A program made the position numbers and the translations under genes. This document shows, piece by piece, positions 17,919 to 26,222 of a stretch of 38,538 nt of DNA (position 1 is its first letter; every line of letters starts with the position of its first letter). This DNA comes from Prochlorococcus sp. AG-347-E23 (GTDB taxonomy: Bacteria > Cyanobacteriota > Cyanobacteriia > PCC-6307 > Cyanobiaceae): assembly GCA_003281685.1 (NCBI GenBank), contig QCBH01000015.1:1-38538 (forward strand), read 5' to 3'. The notes beneath the pieces are model-generated. The model saw nothing but the letters and a program-made list of their open reading frames with translations. It searched no databases and was not told the origin of the DNA.

Positions 17919-18920
17919 TTAAAGACTGATACTCTTAGCACCATCTTTTATATGCACAGTATTTGTGAACCTTGCAGTACTATCTAATGTACTAATAACT
18001 AGACTGCTTGTTCTAACACAATCCCTTTCAAATTTAACACCGTCAAATAGTAATCCATCAGTTATTCCACTTCCAGCAAAAACAACATTTTCCCCCGAAG
18101 CCAATTCATTAGCTTCATAGATTTTATCTATATCGGATATGCCCATTTCATTGAGACGTTTTATATTTCCTTCTTTTGTGTAATCAGCCCATTCAGAAGT
18201 TTGAGCGATTGCTGGATCATAAACTAGTTGTCCTTGAAAGTGTCCGCCTAGAGCTCTCATTGCAGCAGCTGAAATAACACCCTCTGGAGCTGCACCTATA
18301 CCCATCAAGCAATGTGTTCCAGTTCCTGCAAAACCACATGCAATCGCAGCTTGAACATCACCATCAGAAATCGGTTGCACTTTTGCACCACATCCTCGAA
18401 TCTCTTTAATTAAATCTTTATGCCTAGTTCTATCCATTACAACAACTGTGAGCTCATCAATAGAAAGACTCAAGCAATCACTTAGTATCTTCAAGTTTTC
18501 AGTAGCTGAATTTCTAATATCTACTTTACCTTTGGCCGCAGGAGGTGCTGCTAATTTGTTCATGTAAAAATCAGGAGCATTGAAAAGGCCACCCGTATCA
18601 GAGGCCGCCAAAACCGCCATAGAACCTCTTTGATTATTCGCACAAAGATTAGTTCCTTCACAAGGATCTACTGCAAAGTCGACCCCTGGGCCACTACCAC
18701 TACCAACCTCTTCACCTATATAAAGCATAGGTGCTTCATCTCTTTCACCTTCTCCAATTACAATTTTCCCTTTCATTTCAATTTTGCCCATTCGCAATCT
18801 CATTGCTTCGACAGCTGCTGCATCAGCTTCATCTTTTTGACCAAGTCCTGTTAGTTTTGCTGAAGCAATAGCAGCTTGCTCGACAACTTCGAGAATTTCT
18901 TGAATTAAAGTTTGATTCAC
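17919..18920 (-). CDS. glpX: Fructose-1,6-/sedoheptulose-1,7-bisphosphatase, class II
   Basis: The dual-function cyanobacterial bisphosphatase of the Calvin cycle, of the GlpX family and unrelated to the plant redox-regulated FBPase. Metal and phosphate motifs are [18 protein letters not shown] (residues about 57-74) and [31 protein letters not shown] and GSGITDGLL are further family signatures. The length is 333 residues. The start is a GTG at 18920, giving the usual [11 protein letters not shown] start. Upstream lies a perfect 13-bp inverted repeat overlapping the likely transcription start, with rpe diverging beyond it. Confidence 0.96.
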   Translation of the reverse strand: MNQTLIQEILEVVEQAAIASAKLTGLGQKDEADAAAVEAMRLRMGKIEMKGKIVIGEGERDEAPMLYIGEEVGSGSGPGVDFAVDPCEGTNLCANNQRGSMAVLAASDTGGLFNAPDFYMNKLAAPPAAKGKVDIRNSATENLKILSDCLSLSIDELTVVVMDRTRHKDLIKEIRGCGAKVQPISDGDVQAAIACGFAGTGTHCLMGIGAAPEGVISAAAMRALGGHFQGQLVYDPAIAQTSEWADYTKEGNIKRLNEMGISDIDKIYEANELASGENVVFAGSGITDGLLFDGVKFERDCVRTSSLVISTLDSTARFTNTVHIKDGAKSISL

Positions 18921-18960
18921 AATTAAATTTTGAGGATTTTCTAAAAGGTTTTGAGTATGA

Positions 18961-18989
18961 TCTCATAAAAAATGCCATTTTTTATGAGA
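18961..18989. repeat. Perfect 13-bp inverted repeat between glpX and rpe
   Basis: TCTCATAAAAAAT and ATTTTTTATGAGA are exact reverse complements around the 3-base centre GCC. It lies 40 bases before the glpX start and 118 before rpe, directly downstream of a candidate glpX -10 (CATAAT, 18993-18998 on the minus strand). The repeat would therefore cover the glpX start point. It has no T-run and lies between divergent genes, so a terminator is unlikely. It could be a dimeric regulator's operator or a hairpin at the 5' end of the glpX-hemA mRNA. A perfect 13-bp arm is longer than chance gives in one spacer even at this AT content. Confidence 0.7.
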
Positions 18990-18992
18990 ATT

Positions 18993-18998
18993 ATTATG
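18993..18998 (-). promoter_or_regulatory. Candidate -10 element for glpX-hemA
   Basis: On the minus strand CATAAT matches five of six bases of TATAAT and lies 72 bases before the glpX GTG. No recognisable -35 is present at 17 bases (AAGAGT). Initiation about seven bases downstream would fall in the 13-bp inverted repeat. Confidence 0.38.
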
Positions 18999-19049
18999 CT
19001 AGTAAGCTTTTTTTAACTCTTTACAGCTGTTACTTTATCAGGCCGTGAC

Positions 19050-19080
19050 TTGAAATTAGGAATAAACAACTAAATATAGT
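19050..19080 (+). promoter_or_regulatory. Candidate promoter for rpe
   Basis: TTGAAA (19050-19055) and TATAGT (19075-19080) are separated by 19 bases, longer than the ideal 17. The -10 ends 27 bases before the rpe ATG. Each hexamer is a good match, but the spacing lowers confidence. Confidence 0.4.
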
Positions 19081-19107
19081 ATCTTTATTAAATATTTTAA
19101 AAATTTA

Positions 19108-19863
19108 ATGACTGAGTCAAATCAAGCAAATTTAACTGGTGCTAATAGACCAATTCAAATTATTCCTTCAGTTTTACCAGCAGATTGGGCAAATATGGGG
19201 GCATGTGTAAAAGAACTCGAGGAAGCTGGGGTAGATAGAATTCAATTTGATGTAATGGATGGAAATTTCGTACCAAATCTTACATTTGGTCCTGAAATGA
19301 TTTCTGCATGCAGGAAATATTGCAATGTGCCTTTTGAAACTCAATTAATGGTTAGCCAGTACAACTGTGAAACAATGCTTGAAGCTTATGTAAAAGCTAC
19401 AAAAGGGGCAAATGGTGAACCAGGAGTAGTAATAGCTCATGCCGAAGCAAATATTCATTTGCATAGAATTCTCGGAAGAATAAGAGATTTAGGAGGATCT
19501 CCTTCTGTTGCATTAAACCCTCATACTCCTTTTGAAATGATTAAAAACATTATGGATATGGTTGATCATGTTTTGGTTATGACAGTTAATCCAGGCTTTG
19601 GAGGACAAGCTTATATTCCAACAATGCTTAATAAAATTAGAGAAATAAGAAACTTTATTATCGAAAAAAACTTAAATGTCGACATTGAGGTTGATGGGGG
19701 GATAAAAGCAAATTGGACTATTTCACAATGTGCCGATGCTGGTGCAAATTGTTTTATTGCAGGTAGTGGAATGTTTGCTTACCCAACATTAAAAGAGGGA
19801 TGTGATGACTTGAGAAAAGTTGCACAAGAAGCACAAAAGGGGAATGTTCTTTCAGAACCTTAA
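19108..19863 (+). CDS. rpe: Ribulose-phosphate 3-epimerase
   Basis: Rpe interconverts ribulose 5-phosphate and xylulose 5-phosphate in the Calvin cycle and the pentose phosphate pathway. The TIM-barrel signature IIPSVLPADWANMG is followed by FDVMDGNFVPNLTFGP, with Asp and metal-ligand His positions of the family. VMTVNPGFGGQAYIP and VDGGIKANW are the phosphate-binding loops. Its 251 residues include a short N-terminal extension (about 18 residues, TESNQANLTGANRP) common in cyanobacterial forms. It is transcribed away from glpX and converges on ccsA. Confidence 0.96.
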   Translation: MTESNQANLTGANRPIQIIPSVLPADWANMGACVKELEEAGVDRIQFDVMDGNFVPNLTFGPEMISACRKYCNVPFETQLMVSQYNCETMLEAYVKATKGANGEPGVVIAHAEANIHLHRILGRIRDLGGSPSVALNPHTPFEMIKNIMDMVDHVLVMTVNPGFGGQAYIPTMLNKIREIRNFIIEKNLNVDIEVDGGIKANWTISQCADAGANCFIAGSGMFAYPTLKEGCDDLRKVAQEAQKGNVLSEP

Positions 19864-19872
19864 TAAATATTC

Positions 19873-19894
19873 TGGATGATTAACAAATCATCCA
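19873..19894. terminator. Hairpin between convergent rpe and ccsA, possible weak terminator
   Basis: TGGATGATT and AATCATCCA are exact complements with a 4-base AACA loop. The hairpin starts 9 bases after the rpe stop, and its right arm covers the ccsA stop (TGA, 19888-19890 on the minus strand). It lacks a T-run on either side, so termination is only suggested by position. Confidence 0.4.
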
Positions 19895-20817
19895 AAGATC
19901 CAGCCATAACTATGTAACCCTATTCCTAAAAAATTAACTCCTAAATAACATACTAAAACAACTAAAAAACCTGTAGATGCTAATATTGCTGGTTTGCGTC
20001 CTTGCCAACCCTTGCTTATTCTCATATGCAGATAAGCGGCATAAAACAACCATGAGATAAATGCCCATGTTTCTTTTGGATCCCAACTCCACCATGTTCC
20101 CCAGGCCTCATTAGCCCAAACTGCACCTGAAATTAAACCGAGAGTCAAAAGAACAAAGCCGATTAAAATAGAACGATAACTTAGTGTATCTAATTCTTCA
20201 GAATGAGAAAATTCAATAGGTTTAACTAAATCAATTACAGGATAGCTATTTGAAAGTTTAAATCCTCCTATACCTGTAGAACTACTTCTGATTTGAAGCG
20301 GCTTATTTTTATTAATAAACAAAACGGACATTGAAAGTAAAGAACCTATTATTAATGCTGCATAACTAAGCATTACGACGCTGACATGCATTACTAACCA
20401 ACTAGACCTTAAAGCTGGAACTAAGTTGGATGATAATTTCAAATCCTCAGGTAAAACAAAACAAGCAAAAGCTACAGTCAGTAATTCAATAGCTATAGAA
20501 ATTGAGGGAATTATTGGAGCTTGGTATTCTCTTTCAACCAACAGTTGACCTAATGTGATACCCCAAGTAAGGAAATAAAGAGACTCATACAAATTGCTAA
20601 TAGGAAAGTGCCCAGAAATTGACCACCTAAAAAGCAATTGTAATGTTATTAATAGGTTTACTAAAATCGTAATAAGTCTTACAGCAGAAGAAGACTTTTT
20701 TTTAAAAACTGCACCCAAAGATATTGGTAAGTTAATTAATAAAAAATAAAAAACTAAGATACCTAAAACTGAAACCGGTTCATATATTAAATTTTTAAAA
20801 AAATTATCTAGTATCAT
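19888..20817 (-). CDS. ccsA: Cytochrome c biogenesis protein CcsA (System II heme handling)
   Basis: CcsA, with Ccs1/CcsB, carries heme across the thylakoid/plasma membrane and attaches it to apocytochromes c such as c6, f and c550. The 309-residue protein has about eight hydrophobic segments. The defining tryptophan-rich WWD motif, WGTWWSWDPKETWAF, is near residues 240-254, facing the lumen. HMR nearby and His in SWLVMHVSVV are likely heme-ligand histidines. It is downstream of the LptB-like gene with a 115-base AT-rich spacer in which nothing else was recognised. Confidence 0.96.
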   Translation of the reverse strand: MILDNFFKNLIYEPVSVLGILVFYFLLINLPISLGAVFKKKSSSAVRLITILVNLLITLQLLFRWSISGHFPISNLYESLYFLTWGITLGQLLVEREYQAPIIPSISIAIELLTVAFACFVLPEDLKLSSNLVPALRSSWLVMHVSVVMLSYAALIIGSLLSMSVLFINKNKPLQIRSSSTGIGGFKLSNSYPVIDLVKPIEFSHSEELDTLSYRSILIGFVLLTLGLISGAVWANEAWGTWWSWDPKETWAFISWLFYAAYLHMRISKGWQGRKPAILASTGFLVVLVCYLGVNFLGIGLHSYGWIFG

Positions 20818-20932
20818 TTCTAGAAATTTCTCAAGTTTTAATATTCAATGACAATCAAATAATAATTAAAATAATACTTATATGAGTAATTCTTTAATAA
20901 TAAAGTTTTAATTTATTTTTTAAAAAAGCATT

Positions 20933-21661
20933 TCAAAGTTTGAAATTATCTCCTAGGTAATACTTCTTGACTATTGGATTATGAGCTAATTCACTTGATG
21001 ATCCGTTAGCCAAAATTTTTCCCTCACTTAATACATATGATTTGTTTGTAATTAAAAGGGTTTCCCTTACATTATGGTCCGTAATAAGAATCCCTACACC
21101 GTTACTACTTAATTTGAGAATTAGTTTCTTTAAATCATTAACAGCTAGAGGATCGATCCCAGCAAACGGTTCATCTAATAACAAATATTTAGGACCTTTT
21201 CTGCCTACAGTAAGAGCCCTAGCTATCTCACACCTCCTCCTCTCTCCTCCTGAGAGTTGATAACCATAATTATCTACAAAATTATTCAAATTAAATTCAT
21301 TAATTAATTGTTCTCTTCTATTTCTAATTGCTGCTCTACTATAAGATGAATTTTGCAAAGCCAAATCTATATTATCCTTAACAGTGAGATCTCTAAATAT
21401 ACTCGCTTCCTGAGTTAAGTATCCTAACCCAAGTCTTGATCTTATTGCTAGAGGAAGATTAGTTATATTTTTCCCATTCATTAAAATTTCACCTTTATCC
21501 GGTTTTATATTCCCAACTGCGAGATTAAAAGTTGTAGTTTTCCCAGCACCATTAGGTCCCATCAAACCTACAACTTCCCCAGGATTAACAGTTATGGAAA
21601 CATCATTTACGATTAATCTTCCTTTAATTGAAAGGGATACATTATGAATCTTTAGGTTCAT
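20933..21661 (-). CDS. lptB: ABC transporter ATPase, LptB type (lipopolysaccharide export)
   Basis: A stand-alone ATPase of 242 residues. Walker A is GPNGAGKTT (35-43), the Q-loop region is LGLGYLTQEASIFRDLTV, the signature is LSGGERRRCEIARAL and Walker B is YLLLDEPFAGIDPLA. The wording of Q-loop and Walker B is typical of LptB, which powers lipopolysaccharide extraction from the inner membrane, rather than of amino-acid LivG-type ATPases. The membrane partners are not in this window. It lies in the order typA, DUF309, lptB, ccsA on one strand, with 88 bases before it. Confidence 0.88.
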   Translation of the reverse strand: MNLKIHNVSLSIKGRLIVNDVSITVNPGEVVGLMGPNGAGKTTTFNLAVGNIKPDKGEILMNGKNITNLPLAIRSRLGLGYLTQEASIFRDLTVKDNIDLALQNSSYSRAAIRNRREQLINEFNLNNFVDNYGYQLSGGERRRCEIARALTVGRKGPKYLLLDEPFAGIDPLAVNDLKKLILKLSSNGVGILITDHNVRETLLITNKSYVLSEGKILANGSSSELAHNPIVKKYYLGDNFKL

Positions 21662-21749
21662 TTTCCTTGGGATTGATTAGTTTTCTTATTTTCTTGAAAA
21701 AAAAATGAAATAGATAATAACAATTTAAGTCAAGATAAAGATATATTCA

Positions 21750-22118
21750 TCAAAGAGGTTTCAAAAAAGGCTTATCGTTTTCGTTTAATAGTTCTTTATA
21801 TTGTAATTTTCTCAACAAATCTTCCAAACATTTGCAGAAGGACTCAAGATCAATCCCTAAATCAATCTTGGTTCTGGTTTTTATTCTGCCTAAACCCTCT
21901 CCAAGCAAAATAGTAGCTCCATTTAAATTACCTTTACTTAAGTGAAACTGAGAGACAGATACTTGTAAAATTCCTTGGATAATTTGTCTTTCGTCACCAT
22001 CTACGGAATTCCATATTTCTTCAAAAGCATCATGAGCCTCATACCATTCATGATTGTTAAAAAGATTTAAAGCTGTAAAAAGGGAATCTTGAAAATTTTT
22101 CGTACTTTCTTCGTTCAT
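21750..22118 (-). CDS. DUF309-family protein
   Basis: A 122-residue all-helical protein. LFNNHEWYEAHDAFEEIW and QIIQGILQVSVSQFHLSKGN are the DUF309 core, with the conserved E-x-H-D pattern that suggests a metal or acid-base site. No function is established for the family. It begins 11 bases after the typA stop on the same strand, so it is very likely co-transcribed with typA. Confidence 0.9.
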   Translation of the reverse strand: MNEESTKNFQDSLFTALNLFNNHEWYEAHDAFEEIWNSVDGDERQIIQGILQVSVSQFHLSKGNLNGATILLGEGLGRIKTRTKIDLGIDLESFCKCLEDLLRKLQYKELLNENDKPFLKPL

Positions 22119-22129
22119 TAAAACAATTA

Positions 22130-23926
22130 CTAATTTTTTTTCTTTTTATTTATTTTTCTCATTCTTATTGAATCCGGTGTTACCTCTAGCATTTCATCTG
22201 GACCAATATATTCCAGTGCTCTTTCAAGGGTAATATCGACAGGTGACTGCAAAGTATCAAGTTCTTCTGCCCCTGCGGACCTCATATTAGTCAACTGCTT
22301 AGTTTTGCATATATTCAACTCAAGATCTTGAGGTCGATTATTCTCTCCAATTATCATTCCTTTATAAACTTTAACTCCTGGTTTTATGAAATAGACTCCC
22401 CTATCTTCAGCATTCTTTAAAGCATAAAATGTGGCTACACCTTCCTCAAAAGCTATAAGAACGCCATTCCTTCTGGTTTCAAAGTCTCCTGTTTTAGGTT
22501 TATATTCATAAAACGAATGACTCATGATACCTTCACCTCTGGTTATCCTTACAAATTCCCCACGAAATCCAATTAATCCTCTTGATGGAACAAGAAATTC
22601 TAATTGAGTTCTACCATCTGAACTTGTCTGCATGTTTTTCATCTCTGCCTTTCTAGATCCAAGTTTTTCGATACAAGAACCAACAGATACTTCAGGTACA
22701 TCTAAAACTAAAGTCTCTATAGGCTCACATTCAACATCATCAATTTCTCTGAAAATTACTTGAGGTTGCGAGATTTGAAACTCAAAACCCTCTCTTCTCA
22801 TAGTTTCAATCAATATCCCAAGATGTAATTCTCCTCTTCCTGAAACTGAGAACCTGTCAGGAGAATCAGTTTCTTCTACTCTCAGGGCAACATTTGTTAA
22901 AAGTTCCCTCTCCAATCTATTTTTTAATTGTCTACTAGTAACAAATTTCCCCTCCTTACCCGCGAATGGTGAATCATTGACAACAAAAGTCATATTTAAG
23001 GTAGGTTCATCAACTTTGATTAATGGAAGAGGATGAGGAGAATCGGGACATGCTATGGTCTCACCAATATTGACGTCATCGAAACCAGAAACAGCAACAA
23101 TATCACCTGCAAATGCTTCATTTATATCAATTCTTTGTAACCCTTCAAATCCTAAAAGCTTACTAACCTTACCTTTAATAGTTTTTCCGTTTTCTTTAAT
23201 CAAACTAGCCTGTTGGCCATTTTTTATAGTTCCATTGTGGATCTTTCCAATTACTATTCTGCCTAAGAAATCAGAATAGTCCAAAGTAGTTATTTGTAGC
23301 TGAAGAGGCTTATTAGAATCACCTACAGGAGGAGGGACATGTCTGATAATAGCTTCAAAAAGAGGCATCATATTGTCACTATTAGATTCCATTTCTTCTT
23401 TTGCGAAACCAGATAAGCCACTCCCAAAAAGATAAGGGAAATCACATTGATCATCATCAGCTCCTAATTCCAAAAACAAATCGAGGACCTTATCAATTGC
23501 TATTTCTGGTACTACTCGTGGTCTATCAATTTTATTTACAAAGACTATAGGCCTAAGTCCTTTTTCTAATGCTTTTTTTAAAACAAATCTTGTTTGAGGC
23601 ATAGGTCCCTCATTTGCATCAACAATAAGCAGACAACCATCAACCATTCCCAAAACCCTCTCAACTTCTCCCCCAAAATCAGCATGTCCAGGTGTATCTA
23701 TAATATTAATTCTTGTATCTTTATAGTTAACTGCAGTATTTTTTGAGAGAATTGTTATCCCCCTTTCTCTTTCAAGATCATTTGAATCCATTACACATGT
23801 AGGTATAACTTCATTGTCTCTAAAAATTCCTGATTGAGATAACAATGCATCTACTAAAGTTGTCTTACCATGATCTACGTGAGCAATAATTGCAACATTT
23901 CTAATTTCTTTTATCGAAGATGACAT
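22130..23926 (-). CDS. typA: Ribosome-associated translational GTPase TypA/BipA
   Basis: TypA binds the ribosome in the EF-G position and helps assembly and growth under stress. G motifs are [11 protein letters not shown] (G1), [13 protein letters not shown] (G2 region), [12 protein letters not shown] (G3) and VNKIDRPR (G4). Domain II, the EF-G-like domains III and V, and the BipA-specific C-terminus ([13 protein letters not shown], then [21 protein letters not shown]) follow in the usual order. The 598-residue length is normal. The upstream spacer (23927-24054) holds an 11-bp hairpin belonging to the previous gene and an AT-rich presumptive promoter that I could not pin down. Confidence 0.97.
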   Translation of the reverse strand: MSSSIKEIRNVAIIAHVDHGKTTLVDALLSQSGIFRDNEVIPTCVMDSNDLERERGITILSKNTAVNYKDTRINIIDTPGHADFGGEVERVLGMVDGCLLIVDANEGPMPQTRFVLKKALEKGLRPIVFVNKIDRPRVVPEIAIDKVLDLFLELGADDDQCDFPYLFGSGLSGFAKEEMESNSDNMMPLFEAIIRHVPPPVGDSNKPLQLQITTLDYSDFLGRIVIGKIHNGTIKNGQQASLIKENGKTIKGKVSKLLGFEGLQRIDINEAFAGDIVAVSGFDDVNIGETIACPDSPHPLPLIKVDEPTLNMTFVVNDSPFAGKEGKFVTSRQLKNRLERELLTNVALRVEETDSPDRFSVSGRGELHLGILIETMRREGFEFQISQPQVIFREIDDVECEPIETLVLDVPEVSVGSCIEKLGSRKAEMKNMQTSSDGRTQLEFLVPSRGLIGFRGEFVRITRGEGIMSHSFYEYKPKTGDFETRRNGVLIAFEEGVATFYALKNAEDRGVYFIKPGVKVYKGMIIGENNRPQDLELNICKTKQLTNMRSAGAEELDTLQSPVDITLERALEYIGPDEMLEVTPDSIRMRKINKKKKN

Positions 23927-24020
23927 TTATAGAATTTATATAAATAGTAGATTAACTTTATTAAGGCTAACTCAAAGTATGCTTATTATGAGAATTTTCC
24001 CTTTAAAGACTTTAAAATAT

Positions 24021-24055
24021 AATCTAATTGAATAATTAAATTAATCAATTAGATT
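24021..24055. terminator. 11-bp AT-rich hairpin after the M15 carboxypeptidase gene
   Basis: AATCTAATTGA and TCAATTAGATT are exact complements separated by 13 bases. The arm at 24045-24055 touches the last base of the carboxypeptidase stop. On the minus strand the hairpin is followed by ATATTTT. The stem has only two GC pairs, so termination is possible but not certain; the length makes chance unlikely in a 128-base spacer. Confidence 0.4.
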
Positions 24056-24768
24056 TATGATTTTTTATTTGAGCTTTCAAAAACCTTTAATGCTTCAATT
24101 GACCCCTCATATCTCCAATGCCAGGGTTCGTAATCTATATGTTTATTATCTTTGTTGAACGATAACTTAAAGTGAAACTTAGCTGCATTTTTTATTAGCC
24201 ATCTAAAGGCGTCAGTATTTTCGAAGTCGGTTTCGAAGTCTGTCTCTCTTTGAGTAGCATCACCAATATCGATTGCGAAACCTGTACTATGTTCAGAATA
24301 CCCTGGGGGGGCTGAAACTCTAGCTCTTTCTGCCGCTTCTTGATTTCTAATAGATTTTAGAGAATAAAAGATATCGTTTTGCAAATTTATTGATCTAAAA
24401 CCACTTAAGAAGACCAAATATATCCCATCCTTTTTGGCTTCTTCTCTCATCTTTAGTAGAGAATCGCGCATATCCGTATGAACTTCAATATTAGGCTCAA
24501 TTAAAACTAGTTTCTCTTTAGGAGTTTCGTTATAGGGAAGATGGCCTAAAATTCTGGCATCATGATTTCTTTCAACCTGAAATTTGAGATTATTAAGAGG
24601 TATTAATTCTACATTTCTAATAAATCTCAATGTAGCGACAGAGAATATAAGAAGAAGAAATGGAGAAAATATTAATAATTTTTTTAATAAAGTTGAATTT
24701 GGGTTATTTAGGTAAGTTCTTTTGGCAAGTGGTATATCAAATTGATCGATATCTTTGTTTAGTTCCAA
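24055..24768 (-). CDS. Membrane-anchored D-alanyl-D-alanine carboxypeptidase (VanY-like, M15B)
   Basis: A 237-residue zinc peptidase expected to trim peptidoglycan stem peptides in the periplasm. A single hydrophobic segment (residues about 29-48) anchors the N-terminus. The catalytic part shows SGFRSINLQNDIF, the metal-binding S-E-H-x2-G-x2-I-D motif in YSEHSTGFAIDIGD, and the C-terminal zinc ligand His in EPWHWRYEG. All conserved M15B residues seem present. A 10-base direct repeat (24219-24228 and 24231-24240) encodes the repeated TDFETDF near the active site. A second M15 enzyme (VanX-like) lies at 30244. Confidence 0.9.
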   Translation of the reverse strand: MELNKDIDQFDIPLAKRTYLNNPNSTLLKKLLIFSPFLLLIFSVATLRFIRNVELIPLNNLKFQVERNHDARILGHLPYNETPKEKLVLIEPNIEVHTDMRDSLLKMREEAKKDGIYLVFLSGFRSINLQNDIFYSLKSIRNQEAAERARVSAPPGYSEHSTGFAIDIGDATQRETDFETDFENTDAFRWLIKNAAKFHFKLSFNKDNKHIDYEPWHWRYEGSIEALKVFESSNKKS

Positions 24769-24881
24769 TATTTAGAAGTGAATTTGGAAAAGATATTTCG
24801 ATATTAACTATTATTTTAAGAAATGCACTTTTATAAGCAAAAAAGATGTAGTTTTTATATACAGTATTATTTTTTTTTCAT

Positions 24882-26222
24882 ATGTTGAGGGTAGCTGTTA
24901 TTGGTGGTGGTCCAAGTGGTTCATGTGCTGCAGAAATACTTGCTAAAGCTGGAATAAAAACTTGGCTCTTCGAGAGAAAACTAGATAATGCGAAACCATG
25001 TGGAGGAGCAATTCCACTTTGCATGGTCGAAGAATTTGATTTACCTGAGTCAATTATTGATAGAAAAGTAAGGCATATGAGAATGATATCTCCATCAAAT
25101 AGAGAGGTAGATATAAGTTTAGATAGAGTTTACGGGAAAAGTGATAACGAGTTTATTGGGATGTGTAGAAGAGAAGTTATGGATGCCTTCATGCGCAACA
25201 GAGCATCAGATCTTGGTGCTACATTAATAAATGGATTAGTTACTTCTATTGATACTGGCGATAATAATCAAGGGCCATATAAGCTTTCCTACTCAGATTT
25301 TACAAATGGAGATAAAAAAGGGGAACTCAAAGACCTTACTGTTGACCTTTTGATCGGAGCTGATGGAGCCAATAGCAGAGTAGCAAAAGCAATGGATGCA
25401 GGAGATTACAAAGTTGCCATAGCATTTCAGGAAAGAATTAAATTGCCTAAAGAAGAAATGAGTTACTACGAAGATCTTGCTGAAATGTATGTCGGAACTG
25501 ATGTTTCTCCTGATTTTTATGGTTGGGTATTTCCTAAATATGATCATGTTGCTGTTGGCACTGGAACCATGCAAAAGAATCAGTCATTAATTAAAGGACT
25601 TCAAGAGGGTGTAAGAAATAGGGCAAAGAAAAGACTTGTTAATGGTGAAGTAATAAAGGTAGAAGCTCACCCTATTCCAGAGCATCCAAGGCCAAGAAGA
25701 GTAGTTGGGAAAATGGCATTGGTTGGTGATGCAGCTGGTTATGTTACAAAAAGTTCTGGAGAGGGTATTTATTTTGCTGCAAAAAGCGGAAGAATGTGTG
25801 CTGAAGAAATTGTTGAAGCATCAAAAAACGGTCAAGTAATTCCATCAGAAAAAGATTTAAAAAACTATCTTAAAAAATGGGATAAAAAATATGGCACAAC
25901 TTATAAGGTGCTGGAAATCCTTCAAAATATTTTCTACAGAAATGATTCTGCTAGAGAAGCCTTTGTTGAGATGTGTGATGACATGGATGTACAAAGACTT
26001 ACTTTTGATAGTTACTTATACAAAAGAGTTGTCTCCATGAAACCATTACAGCAACTTAAAATTACAATGCTTACACTTGGTTCTATTTTAAGAGGTAAAG
26101 CCCTAGCACCTCTAAAATATAAACCTGTTGATAGTGCTGTTAGGGAAAATAAAGAAGTAGAAAAAATGCTAGAAAATTATTCAATAAAGGGAGGCATTAA
26201 AGTTAAGAGTTCAAAAGTGTAA
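24882..26222 (+). CDS. chlP: Geranylgeranyl reductase (chlorophyll phytyl side chain)
   Basis: ChlP reduces the geranylgeranyl group to phytyl for chlorophyll and tocopherol. The N-terminus VAVIGGGPSGSCAAEILAKAG is an FAD-binding Rossmann motif. AKPCGGAIPLCMV is the CGG segment of the family, and LIGADGANSRVAKAMDA and VGDAAGYVTKSSGEGIYFA are the second and third flavin motifs. The length is 446 residues. TATACA/TATTAT sequences just upstream (about 24860-24870) could serve as a -10. Its last 20 bases overlap the end of glyS on the other strand, so the 3' ends of the two messages are complementary. Confidence 0.97.
   Translation: MLRVAVIGGGPSGSCAAEILAKAGIKTWLFERKLDNAKPCGGAIPLCMVEEFDLPESIIDRKVRHMRMISPSNREVDISLDRVYGKSDNEFIGMCRREVMDAFMRNRASDLGATLINGLVTSIDTGDNNQGPYKLSYSDFTNGDKKGELKDLTVDLLIGADGANSRVAKAMDAGDYKVAIAFQERIKLPKEEMSYYEDLAEMYVGTDVSPDFYGWVFPKYDHVAVGTGTMQKNQSLIKGLQEGVRNRAKKRLVNGEVIKVEAHPIPEHPRPRRVVGKMALVGDAAGYVTKSSGEGIYFAAKSGRMCAEEIVEASKNGQVIPSEKDLKNYLKKWDKKYGTTYKVLEILQNIFYRNDSAREAFVEMCDDMDVQRLTFDSYLYKRVVSMKPLQQLKITMLTLGSILRGKALAPLKYKPVDSAVRENKEVEKMLENYSIKGGIKVKSSKV

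Noticed and set aside
19019..19036. TTTACAGCTGTTACTTTA, resembling a light-responsive HLR1 direct repeat upstream of rpe
   Set aside because: The half-sites are one base too close and the second is degenerate, so it does not meet the RpaB HLR1 pattern.
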